A DNA stretch of 64,000 nt from Rhizobium sp. CF080 (GTDB lineage Bacteria > Pseudomonadota > Alphaproteobacteria > Rhizobiales > Rhizobiaceae), in the NCBI RefSeq assembly GCF_000282095.2, contig NZ_AKKC02000015.1, forward strand, positions 372,001-436,000. The letters are read 5' to 3'. The number at the start of each line of letters is the position of its first letter. Position 1 is the stretch's first letter. The notes below the pieces were generated by a model. It saw only the letters and a list, made by a program, of their open reading frames with translations. It was not told the origin of the DNA and did no database searches. Below are positions 8,047-19,163 of the stretch, piece after piece. The position numbers and the translations under genes are program-made.

Positions 8047-9405
8047 TTACACCAGCATCGCCATCGGGTTTTCAATGTAGCGCTTGAAGGCGGACGCGAG
8101 TTCCGCACCGAGCGCTCCATCGATGACGCGGTGGTCGAAGGCGAAGGTTGCGGTCATCACCGTGCCCACCTCGATCTTGCCGCTCCTGACGACCGGCTTC
8201 TCGACGCCGGCGCCGATCGAGACGATCGAGGCCTGCGGCAGGTTGACGATCGAGGTGAAGTTGGAGACGCCGAACATGCCGAGGTTCGACACGGAGGTCG
8301 TGCCGCCCTGGTATTCCTCCGGCTTCAGCTTCTTGTCGCGGGCACGCTTGGCGAGATCCTTCACCTCGTTGGAGATGACGGAGAGCGTCTTGGTTTCGGC
8401 CTTGCGGACGATCGGGGTGATCAGGCCGTCCGGGATCGATACAGCGACGCCGACGTCCGCATGCTTGTGCAGCACGCGGGCCGTCGAGGTCCAGGAGGCG
8501 TTCGCCATCGGGACATCGCGGAGAGCCAGCGCCATCGCCTTGATGATGAAGTCGTTGACCGACAGCTTGAAGGCGGGCACTTCGCCCTTTTCCGTCTTCT
8601 TCACCGGAGCAGACGCATTGATCTCGCCGCGCAGCTTGAGCAGCGCGTCGATCTCGCAATCCATCGAGACGAAGTAGGACGGAACCGTCTGGCTCGACTC
8701 GGTGAGACGCGAGGCGATCGTCTTGCGCATGCCGTCATGCGGCAGCAGTTCGTAGGAGCCCTCGGGGAAGAGTTTCAGGACGGTATCGTCCGACGGACCC
8801 TTGGCAACGGCCGGAGCTGCTGCTGCAGCGGCCTGCGGAGCGGCAGCCGGAGCAGCCTTGGCACCACCGGATGCGACAGCCTTTTCTATATCGGCCTTGA
8901 CGACGCGGCCATGCGGGCCGGAGCCGGAAACGGCGGACAGATCGAGGCCGGCTTCCTTCGCGAGGCGACGGGCGAGCGGAGACGAGAACGTCTTTGCGCC
9001 GCCCGACGATGCCGGGGCGGCAGCCGGAGCTGCCGCCGCAGGAGCCGGAGCCGGTTCGGAAGCCTTCTGAGCAGTTGCGGCTTCCGCCTTCGGCGCGGGT
9101 GCAGCCTCGGCCTTTGGGGCCGGAGCGGCACCGCCGCCCGCAGCAGCGGCCGAGACATCCTCGCCATCGGCGGCGAGGATGGCGATCAGGGCGTTGACCT
9201 TGACGGCTTCCGTGCCGGCCGGCACGACGAGCTTGGCGACGGTGCCCTCATCGACGGCTTCCACTTCCATGGTCGCCTTGTCGGTCTCGATCTCGGCGAT
9301 CACGTCGCCGGACTTGACCTTGTCGCCTTCCTTGACCAGCCACTTGGAAAGATTGCCCTCTTCCATGGTCGGAGACAGGGCAGGCATGGTGATGTTGATC
9401 GGCAT
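8047..9405 (-). CDS. pdhC: Pyruvate dehydrogenase E2, dihydrolipoamide acetyltransferase
   Basis: 452 residues: one N-terminal lipoyl domain (lipoylated lysine ~43 in ETDKATMEVEA), an Ala/Pro/Glu-rich linker (~85-140), a peripheral subunit-binding domain (SPLARRLAKEAG and GPHGRVVKADIE, ~145-180), a second Ala-rich linker, and the catalytic domain ending with the DHRVIDGA motif. It transfers acetyl groups to CoA. GGGGAGG lies upstream of the ATG, and only 15 bases separate it from pdhB. Confidence 0.97.
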   Translation of the reverse strand: MPINITMPALSPTMEEGNLSKWLVKEGDKVKSGDVIAEIETDKATMEVEAVDEGTVAKLVVPAGTEAVKVNALIAILAADGEDVSAAAAGGGAAPAPKAEAAPAPKAEAATAQKASEPAPAPAAAAPAAAPASSGGAKTFSSPLARRLAKEAGLDLSAVSGSGPHGRVVKADIEKAVASGGAKAAPAAAPQAAAAAAPAVAKGPSDDTVLKLFPEGSYELLPHDGMRKTIASRLTESSQTVPSYFVSMDCEIDALLKLRGEINASAPVKKTEKGEVPAFKLSVNDFIIKAMALALRDVPMANASWTSTARVLHKHADVGVAVSIPDGLITPIVRKAETKTLSVISNEVKDLAKRARDKKLKPEEYQGGTTSVSNLGMFGVSNFTSIVNLPQASIVSIGAGVEKPVVRSGKIEVGTVMTATFAFDHRVIDGALGAELASAFKRYIENPMAMLV

Positions 9406-9420
9406 CGAAACATCCTCCCC

Positions 9421-10812
<1,392 letters not shown>

Positions 10813-10830
10813 TGGGTTCCCTCCCCGCGA

Positions 10831-11901
10831 TCAGAGCAGAATGTCGGTGTAGAGCTCGGACGCATCCGGCTCCGGATCGGCCTGGGCGAAATCGGCGCTA
10901 TCCGAAACGACGTCGCGGATATCCTTGTCGATCGCCTTCAGCTCGTCCTCGGTGGCCCAGCCTTTTTCGAGAAGGCGCAGGCGCACCTGCTCGATCGGGT
11001 CGTGCTCGGAGCGCATCTTCTGCACTTCGTCCTTGGAGCGATATTTCGCCGGGTCGGACATGGAGTGGCCGCGATAACGGTAGGTCAGCATTTCGAGAAT
11101 GATCGGGCCCTTGCCGGAGCGGCAATGCTCGAGCGCCTCGTCGCCGGCGGCCTTGACGGCGCGAACGTCCATGCCATCGACCTGAATGCCGGGGATGCCG
11201 AAGCCGGAACCACGCAGCGAGTAGTTCGACTGCGCCGTTGCACGGGCCGTCGAGGTGCCCATCGCATAACGGTTGTTCTCGACGATATAGACGATCGGCA
11301 GCTTCCAGAGGGCTGCCATGTTGAAGCTCTCGTAGACCTGACCCTGGTTGGCCGCGCCGTCGCCGAAATAGGCGACCGAGACGCTGTCATTGTTGCGGTA
11401 GCGATTGGCGAAGGCGAGACCTGTGCCGAGCGAGACCTGGGCGCCGACGATGCCGTGGCCGCCGTAGAAATGCTTCTCCTTGGAGAACATGTGCATCGAG
11501 CCGCCCTTCCCTCGGGAATAGCCGCCCTTGCGTCCCGTCAGCTCCGCCATGACGCCACGCGCGCTCATGCCGGTTGCCAGCATGTGGCCATGATCGCGAT
11601 AGGCGGTGATAACTTGGTCACCTTCCTGCTGCGCCATCTGCATGCCAACGACGACGGCTTCCTGGCCGATATAGAGGTGACAGAAACCACCGATGAAGCC
11701 CATGCCGTAAAGCTGGCCGGCCTTTTCCTCGAAACGGCGGATGAGCAGCATTTCACGATAGGCGTGAAGATCCTGGTCCTTGCCGAAATCCGGGGTGTTC
11801 CTGCCCGTAAACTCCTTGGCAGAGGATTTCGAGGCTGATTTGATTGCAGACTTTGCCGCTGGTTTGCGGCCGGATACAGACGCGGTTTTGGTCGGCGCCA
11901 T
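10831..11901 (-). CDS. pdhA: Pyruvate dehydrogenase E1 alpha subunit
   Basis: 356 residues forming the thiamine diphosphate-dependent decarboxylase subunit with PdhB. The TPP motif runs from FGDGAANQGQVYESFNMA to VENN around residues 170-205. The N-terminal ~40 residues are Lys/Ser/Ala-rich and probably disordered. GGGAGGG lies just upstream of the ATG. First gene of the pdhABC operon; the 194 bases upstream, to the end of ftsB, must carry a promoter. Confidence 0.97.
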   Translation of the reverse strand: MAPTKTASVSGRKPAAKSAIKSASKSSAKEFTGRNTPDFGKDQDLHAYREMLLIRRFEEKAGQLYGMGFIGGFCHLYIGQEAVVVGMQMAQQEGDQVITAYRDHGHMLATGMSARGVMAELTGRKGGYSRGKGGSMHMFSKEKHFYGGHGIVGAQVSLGTGLAFANRYRNNDSVSVAYFGDGAANQGQVYESFNMAALWKLPIVYIVENNRYAMGTSTARATAQSNYSLRGSGFGIPGIQVDGMDVRAVKAAGDEALEHCRSGKGPIILEMLTYRYRGHSMSDPAKYRSKDEVQKMRSEHDPIEQVRLRLLEKGWATEDELKAIDKDIRDVVSDSADFAQADPEPDASELYTDILL

Positions 11902-12095
11902 TCATCCCTCCCTTTGAGTTCTGCGTTGAAAGCGAGATTACGCCCTGACGTGGATCGCCAGATTCCCACTCTGGTTTCGGAGCGTACCATAGGCAAGAAA
12001 AGCTGCCCCAGCAATGCCATAAACGCATGGCTCACATTCCGTGTAACACGATGAAAAGGTTACAGAAATGTGAAATTAACTGGATTTCGGTTAAT

Positions 12096-12413
12096 TTAGA
12101 AGTAGTTGTTGAAGATGACGATTTCGTCGCCGCGCGAAACATTCAGCTGATAACGGGCGATCTCGTCGAGCATATCCTTGTCAAGCGAACCATCGCTCAT
12201 CAGCTGAACCTGCCGCTCCAGCGTTTCGCGCCGAGCGGTCAGCTTGGCGAGCTCGCCTGCACGCGCCTGCCGCTGACGTTCGAATTCCTCCGTGGCGATC
12301 AGGCCGAGATCACCGTGGATGGAATGATAGCCGAAGTAGGAAAGAAACGCGACTGTGATGGCGGGAAGGACAAAACGGCCGAATTTTCTTTTCTTATGAT
12401 GCTTTGTCCACAT
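12096..12413 (-). CDS. ftsB: FtsB/DivIC-type septum formation initiator
   Basis: 105 residues: a basic cytoplasmic tail (KHHKKRKFGR), one membrane helix at ~13-30, and a coiled coil at ~42-75 with heptads through RQARAGELAKLTARRETLERQVQL, followed by a short conserved periplasmic tail. This is the architecture of FtsB/DivIC, which works with FtsL and FtsQ in the divisome. Placement between eno and pdhA matches other alphaproteobacteria. Confidence 0.9.
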   Translation of the reverse strand: MWTKHHKKRKFGRFVLPAITVAFLSYFGYHSIHGDLGLIATEEFERQRQARAGELAKLTARRETLERQVQLMSDGSLDKDMLDEIARYQLNVSRGDEIVIFNNYF

Positions 12414-12519
12414 GCCGCTCTAACGCCTTGCCACGCTTACGGGATCTCAAATCGGATCCGAAACAGAGCTTCAAATTCGCAGAACTTGCTTAAGCAATCG
12501 TTGACCAGAATGGAGTCCG

Positions 12520-12550
12520 AAAAAAGCCCGCGTCTTCCGGCGCGGGCTTT
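12520..12550 (-). terminator. Rho-independent terminator after eno
   Basis: A 10-base perfect stem (12523-12532 with 12541-12550) and an 8-base loop, followed on the minus strand by a run of six T. It lies about 100 bases beyond the eno stop. Confidence 0.85.
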
Positions 12551-12653
12551 GGAATTATGGTGCAATGATTTTGCCGGCCCTTCGCTTGGGCTCAGGGCGT
12601 ACGTCCTTCGAAACGATTCACCGGATCGTTTCGTTGGCTTCGCCAAACAGTCC

Positions 12654-13928
12654 TTAACCCTTCAGGATGCCGCGGCCGGCATAGACCGCCTGCGGACCCA
12701 GCATTTCCTCGATGCGGATGAGCTGGTTGTACTTGGCGAGCCGGTCGGAACGCGACAGCGAACCGGTCTTGATCTGTCCGCAATTGGTGGCGACGGCGAG
12801 ATCGGCGATGGTGGAGTCCTCGGTTTCGCCCGAGCGGTGGGACATGACTGCCGTATAGCTCGCCTTGTGGGCGGTCTCAACGGCATCGAGCGTTTCCGAC
12901 AGCGAGCCGATCTGGTTGACCTTGACGAGGATGGAGTTGGCAACGCCCATTTTGATGCCGTCGCGCAGACGGGACGAGTTGGTGACGAACAGGTCGTCGC
13001 CGACGAGCTGGCACTTGGCGCCGATCTTGTCGGTCAGGTACTTCCAGCCGGCCCAATCGTCTTCGGCCATGCCGTCTTCGATCGAGATGATCGGGTACCT
13101 GGCTGCAAGTTCGGCGAGGTAATCGGCCATGGCTTCCGGCTCGAGCGTGCGGCCCTCGCCTTCCATCTCGTACTTGCCGTTCTTGAAGAATTCGGTCGAG
13201 GCGCAGTCGAGCGCCAGGCATACGTCGTCGCCCGGTGTGTAACCGGCCTTCTCGACCGACTTCATGATGAAGTCGAGGGCTTCGGGCGCGCTCTTCAGGC
13301 CCGGTGCGAAACCGCCTTCGTCGCCGACATTGGTGTTGTGGCCCTGGGCTGCCAGTTCCTTCTTGAGAACGTGGAAGATTTCCGAGCCCATGCGCACGGC
13401 GTCCTTCAGCGTGTCGGCGCCGACCGGCATGATCATGAATTCCTGGAAGTCGATCGGATTGTCGGCATGGGCGCCACCGTTGATGATGTTCATCATCGGA
13501 ACCGGCAGGACATGGGCGTTCGGGCCGCCGACATAACGGTAGAGCGGCAGGCCGGAGGTTTCGGCAGCCGCCTTGGCGACGGCGAGCGAGACGCCGAGGA
13601 TGGCATTGGCGCCGAGGCGCGACTTGTTCGGCGTACCGTCGAGCGCGATCATCGTCTTGTCGATATGGATCTGGCTCTCGGCATCAAAGCCGCCGATCGC
13701 ATCGAAGATCTCGGTGTTGACGGCTTCGACCGCCTTTTCGACACCCTTGCCGAGATAGCGCTTGCCGCCGTCACGCAGTTCGACGGCTTCATGGGCACCG
13801 GTGGAGGCGCCCGACGGAACGGCCGCGCGGCCCATGGACCCGTCTTCCAGATAGACATCCACCTCGACGGTCGGATTGCCGCGGCTGTCGAGGATTTCGC
13901 GGGCGATGATATCGGTGATGGCGGTCAA
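12654..13928 (-). CDS. eno: Enolase
   Basis: 424 residues, the usual length, converting 2-phosphoglycerate to phosphoenolpyruvate. Motifs include NIINGGAHADNPIDFQEFMI, the magnesium/catalytic block ISIEDGMAEDDW and the loop SHRSGETEDSTIADL. The start is taken as TTG at 13928: this gives the family N-terminus (M)TAITDIIAREILDSRGNPT and has GGGAGAG five bases upstream. The in-frame start nine codons further up (13955) gives a sequence without family support. Confidence 0.96.
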   Translation of the reverse strand: MTAITDIIAREILDSRGNPTVEVDVYLEDGSMGRAAVPSGASTGAHEAVELRDGGKRYLGKGVEKAVEAVNTEIFDAIGGFDAESQIHIDKTMIALDGTPNKSRLGANAILGVSLAVAKAAAETSGLPLYRYVGGPNAHVLPVPMMNIINGGAHADNPIDFQEFMIMPVGADTLKDAVRMGSEIFHVLKKELAAQGHNTNVGDEGGFAPGLKSAPEALDFIMKSVEKAGYTPGDDVCLALDCASTEFFKNGKYEMEGEGRTLEPEAMADYLAELAARYPIISIEDGMAEDDWAGWKYLTDKIGAKCQLVGDDLFVTNSSRLRDGIKMGVANSILVKVNQIGSLSETLDAVETAHKASYTAVMSHRSGETEDSTIADLAVATNCGQIKTGSLSRSDRLAKYNQLIRIEEMLGPQAVYAGRGILKG

Positions 13929-14032
13929 GGGTCTCTCCCTGGGTTTGGACGTCACGAGGTCACTGAAAATGTCTCATAATCAATGACACGAAAATTACAA
14001 TCGAAGCAGTTTGCGTGCTTTTGTGGGCGCGC

Positions 14033-14881
14033 TCAGGCCGTCTTTGCGACGGCATCGAGGGCGAGCAGCTTTTCGAGCAGCCGCGGCATGTCCTTCAGAT
14101 GCACCATGTTCGGACCATCGGACGGAGCGTTGTCCGGATCCTCATGCGTTTCAATGAACAGGCCAGCAATGCCGACGGCGACCGCTGCCCGTGCGAGGAC
14201 CGGCACCATGGTGCGGTCTCCTCCGGTGGAGCCTCCCTGCCCGCCGGGTTGCTGTACGGAATGCGTCGCATCGAAGATCACCGGCGCGCCCATGGACGCC
14301 ATGATCGGCAAAGACCGCATGTCGGAGACCAGCGTGTTGTAACCAAAGGAGGCGCCACGTTCGCACAGCAGAACGTTCGGATTGCCGCTCTGGGTGATTT
14401 TGGCGAGCACGTTCTTCATGTCCCAGGGCGCCAGGAACTGGCCTTTCTTGACGTTGATGACGCGGCCGGTCTTGGCGGCGGCAACCAGAAGATCCGTCTG
14501 GCGGGACAGGAAAGCCGGGATCTGCAGGATGTCCACCGTCTTGGCGACGACGGCGCATTGCTCTTCCGTATGGATGTCGGTCAGAACCGGAAAGCCGAAT
14601 TCCTGCTTGAGGTCGGCGAAGATTGCCATGGACTCTTCGAGCCCGATGCCGCGCTTGCCGGCAATCGACGTGCGGTTGGCCTTGTCGAAGGAGGACTTGT
14701 AGACGAGGCCGAGGCCGAGCTTGCCGCAGAGTTCCTTCAGGGCGCCTGCCATCATGAAGGCATGGTCGCGGCTCTCCATCTGGCACGGGCCGGCGATCAA
14801 CGACAGTTTTGCGTCCTGCGCGAAAACCACCTTGCCGTCTCCTTCGCCGACGGAGACGCGTGGATTGGCGGTAACTTCCAT
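14033..14881 (-). CDS. kdsA: 3-deoxy-8-phosphooctulonate synthase (KDO-8-P synthase)
   Basis: 282 residues, condensing phosphoenolpyruvate with arabinose 5-phosphate for the lipopolysaccharide core. Motifs: LIAGPCQMES, YKSSFDKANRTS, DILQIPAFLSRQTDLL and IFDATHSVQQPGG. The ATG at 14881 has GAGGAAT close upstream and fits family length; the frame is open to 14980 but that part overlaps the VOC gene. The start is four bases from the stop of the upstream VOC gene, so the two are probably coupled. Confidence 0.96.
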   Translation of the reverse strand: MEVTANPRVSVGEGDGKVVFAQDAKLSLIAGPCQMESRDHAFMMAGALKELCGKLGLGLVYKSSFDKANRTSIAGKRGIGLEESMAIFADLKQEFGFPVLTDIHTEEQCAVVAKTVDILQIPAFLSRQTDLLVAAAKTGRVINVKKGQFLAPWDMKNVLAKITQSGNPNVLLCERGASFGYNTLVSDMRSLPIMASMGAPVIFDATHSVQQPGGQGGSTGGDRTMVPVLARAAVAVGIAGLFIETHEDPDNAPSDGPNMVHLKDMPRLLEKLLALDAVAKTA

Positions 14882-14885
14882 GAAC

Positions 14886-15758
14886 CTATTCCTCGAAGCC
14901 GAACAAAACGCCCTGGCCGGGCGCCGCCGAGACGAGAACTCGGCCCTCCCGGCGGACGAATGCGACGTCATTAGCAGCAAGGATGATCTCTGTCACGGCA
15001 AGATCGGCCGTCTTGAAGATGATCGCCCGGCCACGCAAGCCTTCGACGCCCGGCGTCGACGGAAGGGCAAATTCCGCCTCGAGTTCTCGATCCTCCAGTA
15101 TCCGGATGCGGGCATTGGCGGCGGCAAGCGCGAGCGGTGCCGCCTCCGGCGCCGCCTTCGTCAGCAGCACCTGTTCGACCAGCGGCGTGAAATCGGACGG
15201 CGCCGAGGCCGACAGGATGATCTCGCTCAGGCCCGTGACCGTATTGGCATGGCGCTCGAGTTCGTCGCGATCGGCGGGTAGAGGATTGATGCGCTGACAG
15301 GAAAACAGGAGGAAATCGGGCGCGCGGTCATCGCCGGCAAAGGCCAGCCGGAAGCTCGCCTGCGTTTCGGAACCATCCGGCAACGTCATGCCACGGGAAA
15401 ATTCCAGCACGTCGCCTGCCGAGACGCCCCGCATCTTGAAACGCGCATGATCGGCCATCGCGTCGCGGGTCCCGACCACGAGAGCCGAAAATCCCTGCCG
15501 ATTGTGCGCCTTGCGGAAGGCGAGATCCCGGGCCGTGAAGACGTTGCCGCGCTTTGCCGCAGCACCCGCATGACGCCGGTTGGCGAGCGCCAGCGGCTCG
15601 AGGTAGGTGCCATCCGAGAAGAACACGCAAGCATTGGCGGTGCCGAAAGGATGAAAAGCGTCCGGCGCAACTGTAAAACCAAGCTCCGTGAGCCGGGAAC
15701 GCGCAGCGGTAAGTTCCGCCACCGGCAGCACGAGATGATCGATCGGTCTTGCGTTCAC
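14886..15758 (-). CDS. VOC (glyoxalase-like) family protein
   Basis: 290 residues resembling the glyoxalase-like PF13468 family: N-terminal DHLVLPVAELTAARSRLTELGFTV strand-helix unit, then FGTANACVFFSDGTYLEPLALA, with a second repeat in the C-terminal half. The GTG start at 15758 has GGGGG upstream. Metal-binding residues are not clear enough to predict an enzyme. It is translationally adjacent to kdsA. Confidence 0.82.
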   Translation of the reverse strand: MNARPIDHLVLPVAELTAARSRLTELGFTVAPDAFHPFGTANACVFFSDGTYLEPLALANRRHAGAAAKRGNVFTARDLAFRKAHNRQGFSALVVGTRDAMADHARFKMRGVSAGDVLEFSRGMTLPDGSETQASFRLAFAGDDRAPDFLLFSCQRINPLPADRDELERHANTVTGLSEIILSASAPSDFTPLVEQVLLTKAAPEAAPLALAAANARIRILEDRELEAEFALPSTPGVEGLRGRAIIFKTADLAVTEIILAANDVAFVRREGRVLVSAAPGQGVLFGFEE

Positions 15759-15895
15759 GCGAGGGCCCCCAGAATTGGAATCGCAAAGCTACTTTGGCAG
15801 CAGGCTGGCGCCGCGCAAGTGCTGAGGAGTGAGATATCTGGCACGCATCTATGAAGAAAAAATCATCATACTTCACGGAAATTTAGGGACTTGCA

Positions 15896-15910
15896 GAACA
15901 CATATGGAAC
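15896..15910 (+). promoter_or_regulatory. LexA (SOS) box upstream of lexA
   Basis: GAAC-N7-GAAC with exact 7-base spacing, which is the alphaproteobacterial LexA operator (GTTC-N7-GTTC read on the other strand). It lies 49 bases before the lexA ATG, so lexA is autoregulated in the usual way. Confidence 0.88.
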
Positions 15911-15958
15911 ATATAGTGTCCGTTCTGGATTTGTTTCCGACTCTCAGGGTGCCAAAAG

Positions 15959-16678
15959 ATGCTCACGCGCAAACAACAGGAATTGCTTCTGTTCATTCAC
16001 GAACGAATGAAGGAATCCGGCGTCCCGCCGTCATTCGACGAAATGAAGGATGCTCTGGACCTCGCGTCCAAGTCCGGCATCCACCGCCTGATCACGGCGC
16101 TCGAGGAACGCGGCTTCATCCGCCGCCTGCCGAACCGGGCACGCGCGCTCGAGGTCATCAAGCTGCCGGAAGCCTATTCGCCGAGCATGCAGCCGCGTCG
16201 CGGTTTCTCGCCGAGCGTCATCGAGGGAAGCCTCGGAAAGCCGCAGCCGGCGGCAGCGCCCCCGAAGCCCGCCGCCAACGACGACTCCTCGAACGCCACG
16301 ACCGTTCCGGTTATGGGCCGCATCGCCGCCGGTGTGCCGATTTCGGCAATCCAGAACAATACGCATGACATTGCCGTACCGGCCGAGATGCTCGGCTCCG
16401 GCGAACATTATGCGCTGGAGGTCAAGGGTGACTCGATGATCGAAGCCGGCATTCTCGACGGCGATACCGTGATCATCCGCAACGGCAATACCGCCAACCC
16501 AGGCGATATCGTCGTGGCACTGGTGGACGACGAGGAAGCGACGCTGAAGCGTTTTCGCCGCCGCGGTGCCTCGATCGCCCTCGAAGCGGCCAACCCCGCC
16601 TACGAAACCCGCATTTTCGGGCCTGACCGGGTGAAGATCCAGGGCAAGCTCGTCGGCCTCATCCGCCGGTATCATTGA
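15959..16678 (+). CDS. lexA: LexA repressor
   Basis: 239-residue SOS repressor. An N-terminal winged helix (~1-65, with SFDEMKDALDLASKSGIHRLITALEERGFI) is joined by a Pro/Ala-rich linker to the self-cleaving domain: scissile Ala124-Gly125 in RIAAGVP, nucleophile Ser159 in GDSM, general base Lys197 in TLKRF. A canonical SOS box lies upstream. The last 20 bases overlap the convergent comEC gene. Confidence 0.97.
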   Translation: MLTRKQQELLLFIHERMKESGVPPSFDEMKDALDLASKSGIHRLITALEERGFIRRLPNRARALEVIKLPEAYSPSMQPRRGFSPSVIEGSLGKPQPAAAPPKPAANDDSSNATTVPVMGRIAAGVPISAIQNNTHDIAVPAEMLGSGEHYALEVKGDSMIEAGILDGDTVIIRNGNTANPGDIVVALVDDEEATLKRFRRRGASIALEAANPAYETRIFGPDRVKIQGKLVGLIRRYH

Positions 16679-19163
16679 TCAGCTGCCGGAGCGGTTCCGG
16701 CAGGGACTTGTCGAAACCCCGGCTTCGCCAATCATAGTGGCGGTGCCTGCTCCAGGGACGGTCTTCGCCGGCCATCGCGGCCCGTACCTGCCAACGCCGG
16801 ACATCGGTCGCACCGTTGAAGGAAATCTCCAGCGCGCCGGTCTTTCTGAGCGTAACGCCATTGATCATCAGCGCGCCGGACCGGCATCGGTCGAGGCGGG
16901 CTCGTGGGGCAATGACAAGATATGCGGTGTCGCAGGCGGCACCGGCATAGCGGCTGTCGTCGACGGCAATAACGATGCCCTTGCCCGTGCTTGCCGCGCA
17001 CCAGGCCCTTGGTTCGCAGGTGAAGCGGCCGGTGGGCACCTGTCTTATCCGGGCCTTCGTCGCTTCGATTTGCTCCGAGGTCAGCTCGCGGCGCTCGTCG
17101 GTTTTTGCGCCAGCAGGCTTGCCGTCGGGCGGCTTGTCCCTGAATGGTGATATTTCTGGCTTGGTCGGATCGCTAAGGAGAAGCGCCCTCTTCCATTGAT
17201 CGTAGATGAAATCGGGCGGGCGGATGCGATTGGTGGCAACCATCTCGCCGCTCACAAGCGCCACCATCGTCCCGTCTTCCGAGACCAGTATATCCGGCGG
17301 TGGCGCCGTCCGCTGATGCCAGGAGAGCAGCAGAGCGGTCACCATGAGCGGCAGGCCAATCAGCCTCAACCTCGTTCTCAGCAGCGCCAGCAGCAGGAAG
17401 CCTGCCGTCGAGACCGTCAGGAACCAGGGATGCTGACGGCCGATGCCGACATCGCCGCCCCAGGCCGCCACGTGCTTGGCAATGGCGATCACCGCCTCCA
17501 GGCCAAGACCCATGAGCTTCATGAAGGGAGCGTCGAGGCCGAAGGGCATCAGCAGCATGCCGACCAGCCCGGCCGGCATGACCACGAAGGAGATGACCGG
17601 CATGGCGGCGAGGTTGGCGGCAAGGCCGTAGGTGGCGATGCGGTGGAAATGCTCGACCGAGAACATCGCCGTCGAAATACCGCCGATCAGCGAGGTCACG
17701 AAGATTCCGGCCGCGAAATTCCACGACGCCAGGACGGGCGTCACCATGGGGTGACGTAACGGCAGAGGTTCGGGATCCCGGCCTTCGGCCCGGTGTTTCC
17801 ACAGCGCGTAACCGGCGACCAGGGCGGCGGTGGCGGCAAACGACATCTGGAAGCTGGGTCCTAAGATTTCCGAGGGCGACATGGCGATGATGACGAGCGC
17901 AGACAGGGCGACATTGCGCAGGCTGATCGAGGGGCGATCGAAGAGCACCGCGACCAGCATGATCGCCATCATGATGTAAGCCCGTTCGGCTGAAACACCG
18001 AAGCCGGAGATCAGGTAATAGGCCGTCGCCATCATCAGGGCGCCGACTGCGGCGAGCTTCTTGACCGGATAGGCCTGCGCGAAACCCGTGAAGACCGAAA
18101 GCACGGTGCGCACGCCGACGAAAAAGATGCCGGCGGCGAGCGCCATGTTGAGCCCGGAAATCGCAACGATATGAGCGAGTCCCGACACCCGCAGGGCTTC
18201 CGTGGTCTCTTGCGAAATCGCCCGGCGCTCGTCGGTCACGATCGCCGCGGCAAAGGCGCCCGCGTCGCCGGGCACAGTCTCGCGGATACGGGTGGCGATG
18301 GCGCTGCGCAGATCGAAAAGCTGGCTTTCGATTTCTGCGCTCCAGCCCCTCGCCGATGGAGCGGCAGCCTGTTTTTTCGGCGCTCCGTAGAAAAACCCGA
18401 CGGCGCCGATACCATCGAAATAGGAGGAGAAGGCAAAGTCGTTGAGAGCGGGCAGAGCCGGCCCGGATGGTGGCGAGATGCGCACGCGGCCGCTGATCGT
18501 ATCGCCGGTTTGCGCCGGGTCATGACGGGCTCTTGCCAGCAGCGATACCCGTTGCGGTGGGCGCCCTACTTCCGGATTGGAGGTCCGTTCGATACGAACG
18601 ATATAGCGCCAGCGGCCTTGGGCATCGACCTCCTTCCGCTCGACCACGCCGGCAAGCTCGGTCGTGACCGGCGAATCGAGAATGACGGTAGACCGCCGCC
18701 AGGTCTCGAACTGCGCCAGCATCATTCCGCCAAGGAAGAGCGTAAGGCCAAGCGGCAAGAGATGCGTCGTGCCGGAGCGGTAGCGCGAGACGATCACGAC
18801 TGTCGTCGAGACGCAAAAAACCAGGAAATACGGCCAGAAGGCCGGGCTCTGCTGCAGCGCGAACCATGAGGCCGCTCCTGCCCCGACGATGACGGGCAGG
18901 AAAAGGAAGCCATGCCCATAGGCCGTCTCCTCCTCCAGCATGACCGGGAGGCGGCGGCGCAGCCGATCGAGGCGGCCGGCCGAGCGGCGAAAGGTCCCGC
19001 CTTGCGTATGGACCACGGGCCGGCGTTCGATGGCCGGAAAAAGCCTGGACAGATCCCTGAGCTTCGCTGAGTCGGATGCGCCTCCGCTTATGCGGGAGTC
19101 CGGCGGCCGAGATATCAGCCTCCCTGCCTCGGCACGCGTCGGAAATGCATCTTCCTCCGGCAT
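16659..19163 (-). CDS. comEC: ComEC/Rec2 family DNA-uptake channel protein
   Basis: 834 residues from the ATG at 19163 (a TTG at 19190 is also in frame). An N-terminal membrane pair (~90-150) and a DUF4131-type OB-like region precede the competence domain, with ~10 membrane helices around the conserved AIVTDERRAISQETTEALRVSGLAHIVAISGLNMAL motif. The C-terminus holds a reduced beta-lactamase-like region without the full metal-binding HxHxDH motif. In competent bacteria ComEC passes single-stranded DNA across the inner membrane; competence here is not shown. Confidence 0.88.
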   Translation of the reverse strand: MPEEDAFPTRAEAGRLISRPPDSRISGGASDSAKLRDLSRLFPAIERRPVVHTQGGTFRRSAGRLDRLRRRLPVMLEEETAYGHGFLFLPVIVGAGAASWFALQQSPAFWPYFLVFCVSTTVVIVSRYRSGTTHLLPLGLTLFLGGMMLAQFETWRRSTVILDSPVTTELAGVVERKEVDAQGRWRYIVRIERTSNPEVGRPPQRVSLLARARHDPAQTGDTISGRVRISPPSGPALPALNDFAFSSYFDGIGAVGFFYGAPKKQAAAPSARGWSAEIESQLFDLRSAIATRIRETVPGDAGAFAAAIVTDERRAISQETTEALRVSGLAHIVAISGLNMALAAGIFFVGVRTVLSVFTGFAQAYPVKKLAAVGALMMATAYYLISGFGVSAERAYIMMAIMLVAVLFDRPSISLRNVALSALVIIAMSPSEILGPSFQMSFAATAALVAGYALWKHRAEGRDPEPLPLRHPMVTPVLASWNFAAGIFVTSLIGGISTAMFSVEHFHRIATYGLAANLAAMPVISFVVMPAGLVGMLLMPFGLDAPFMKLMGLGLEAVIAIAKHVAAWGGDVGIGRQHPWFLTVSTAGFLLLALLRTRLRLIGLPLMVTALLLSWHQRTAPPPDILVSEDGTMVALVSGEMVATNRIRPPDFIYDQWKRALLLSDPTKPEISPFRDKPPDGKPAGAKTDERRELTSEQIEATKARIRQVPTGRFTCEPRAWCAASTGKGIVIAVDDSRYAGAACDTAYLVIAPRARLDRCRSGALMINGVTLRKTGALEISFNGATDVRRWQVRAAMAGEDRPWSRHRHYDWRSRGFDKSLPEPLRQLINDTGG

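Noticed and set aside
12027..13979. Plus-strand 650-codon open frame opposite eno and ftsB
   Set aside because: Antisense shadow across two genuine minus-strand genes.
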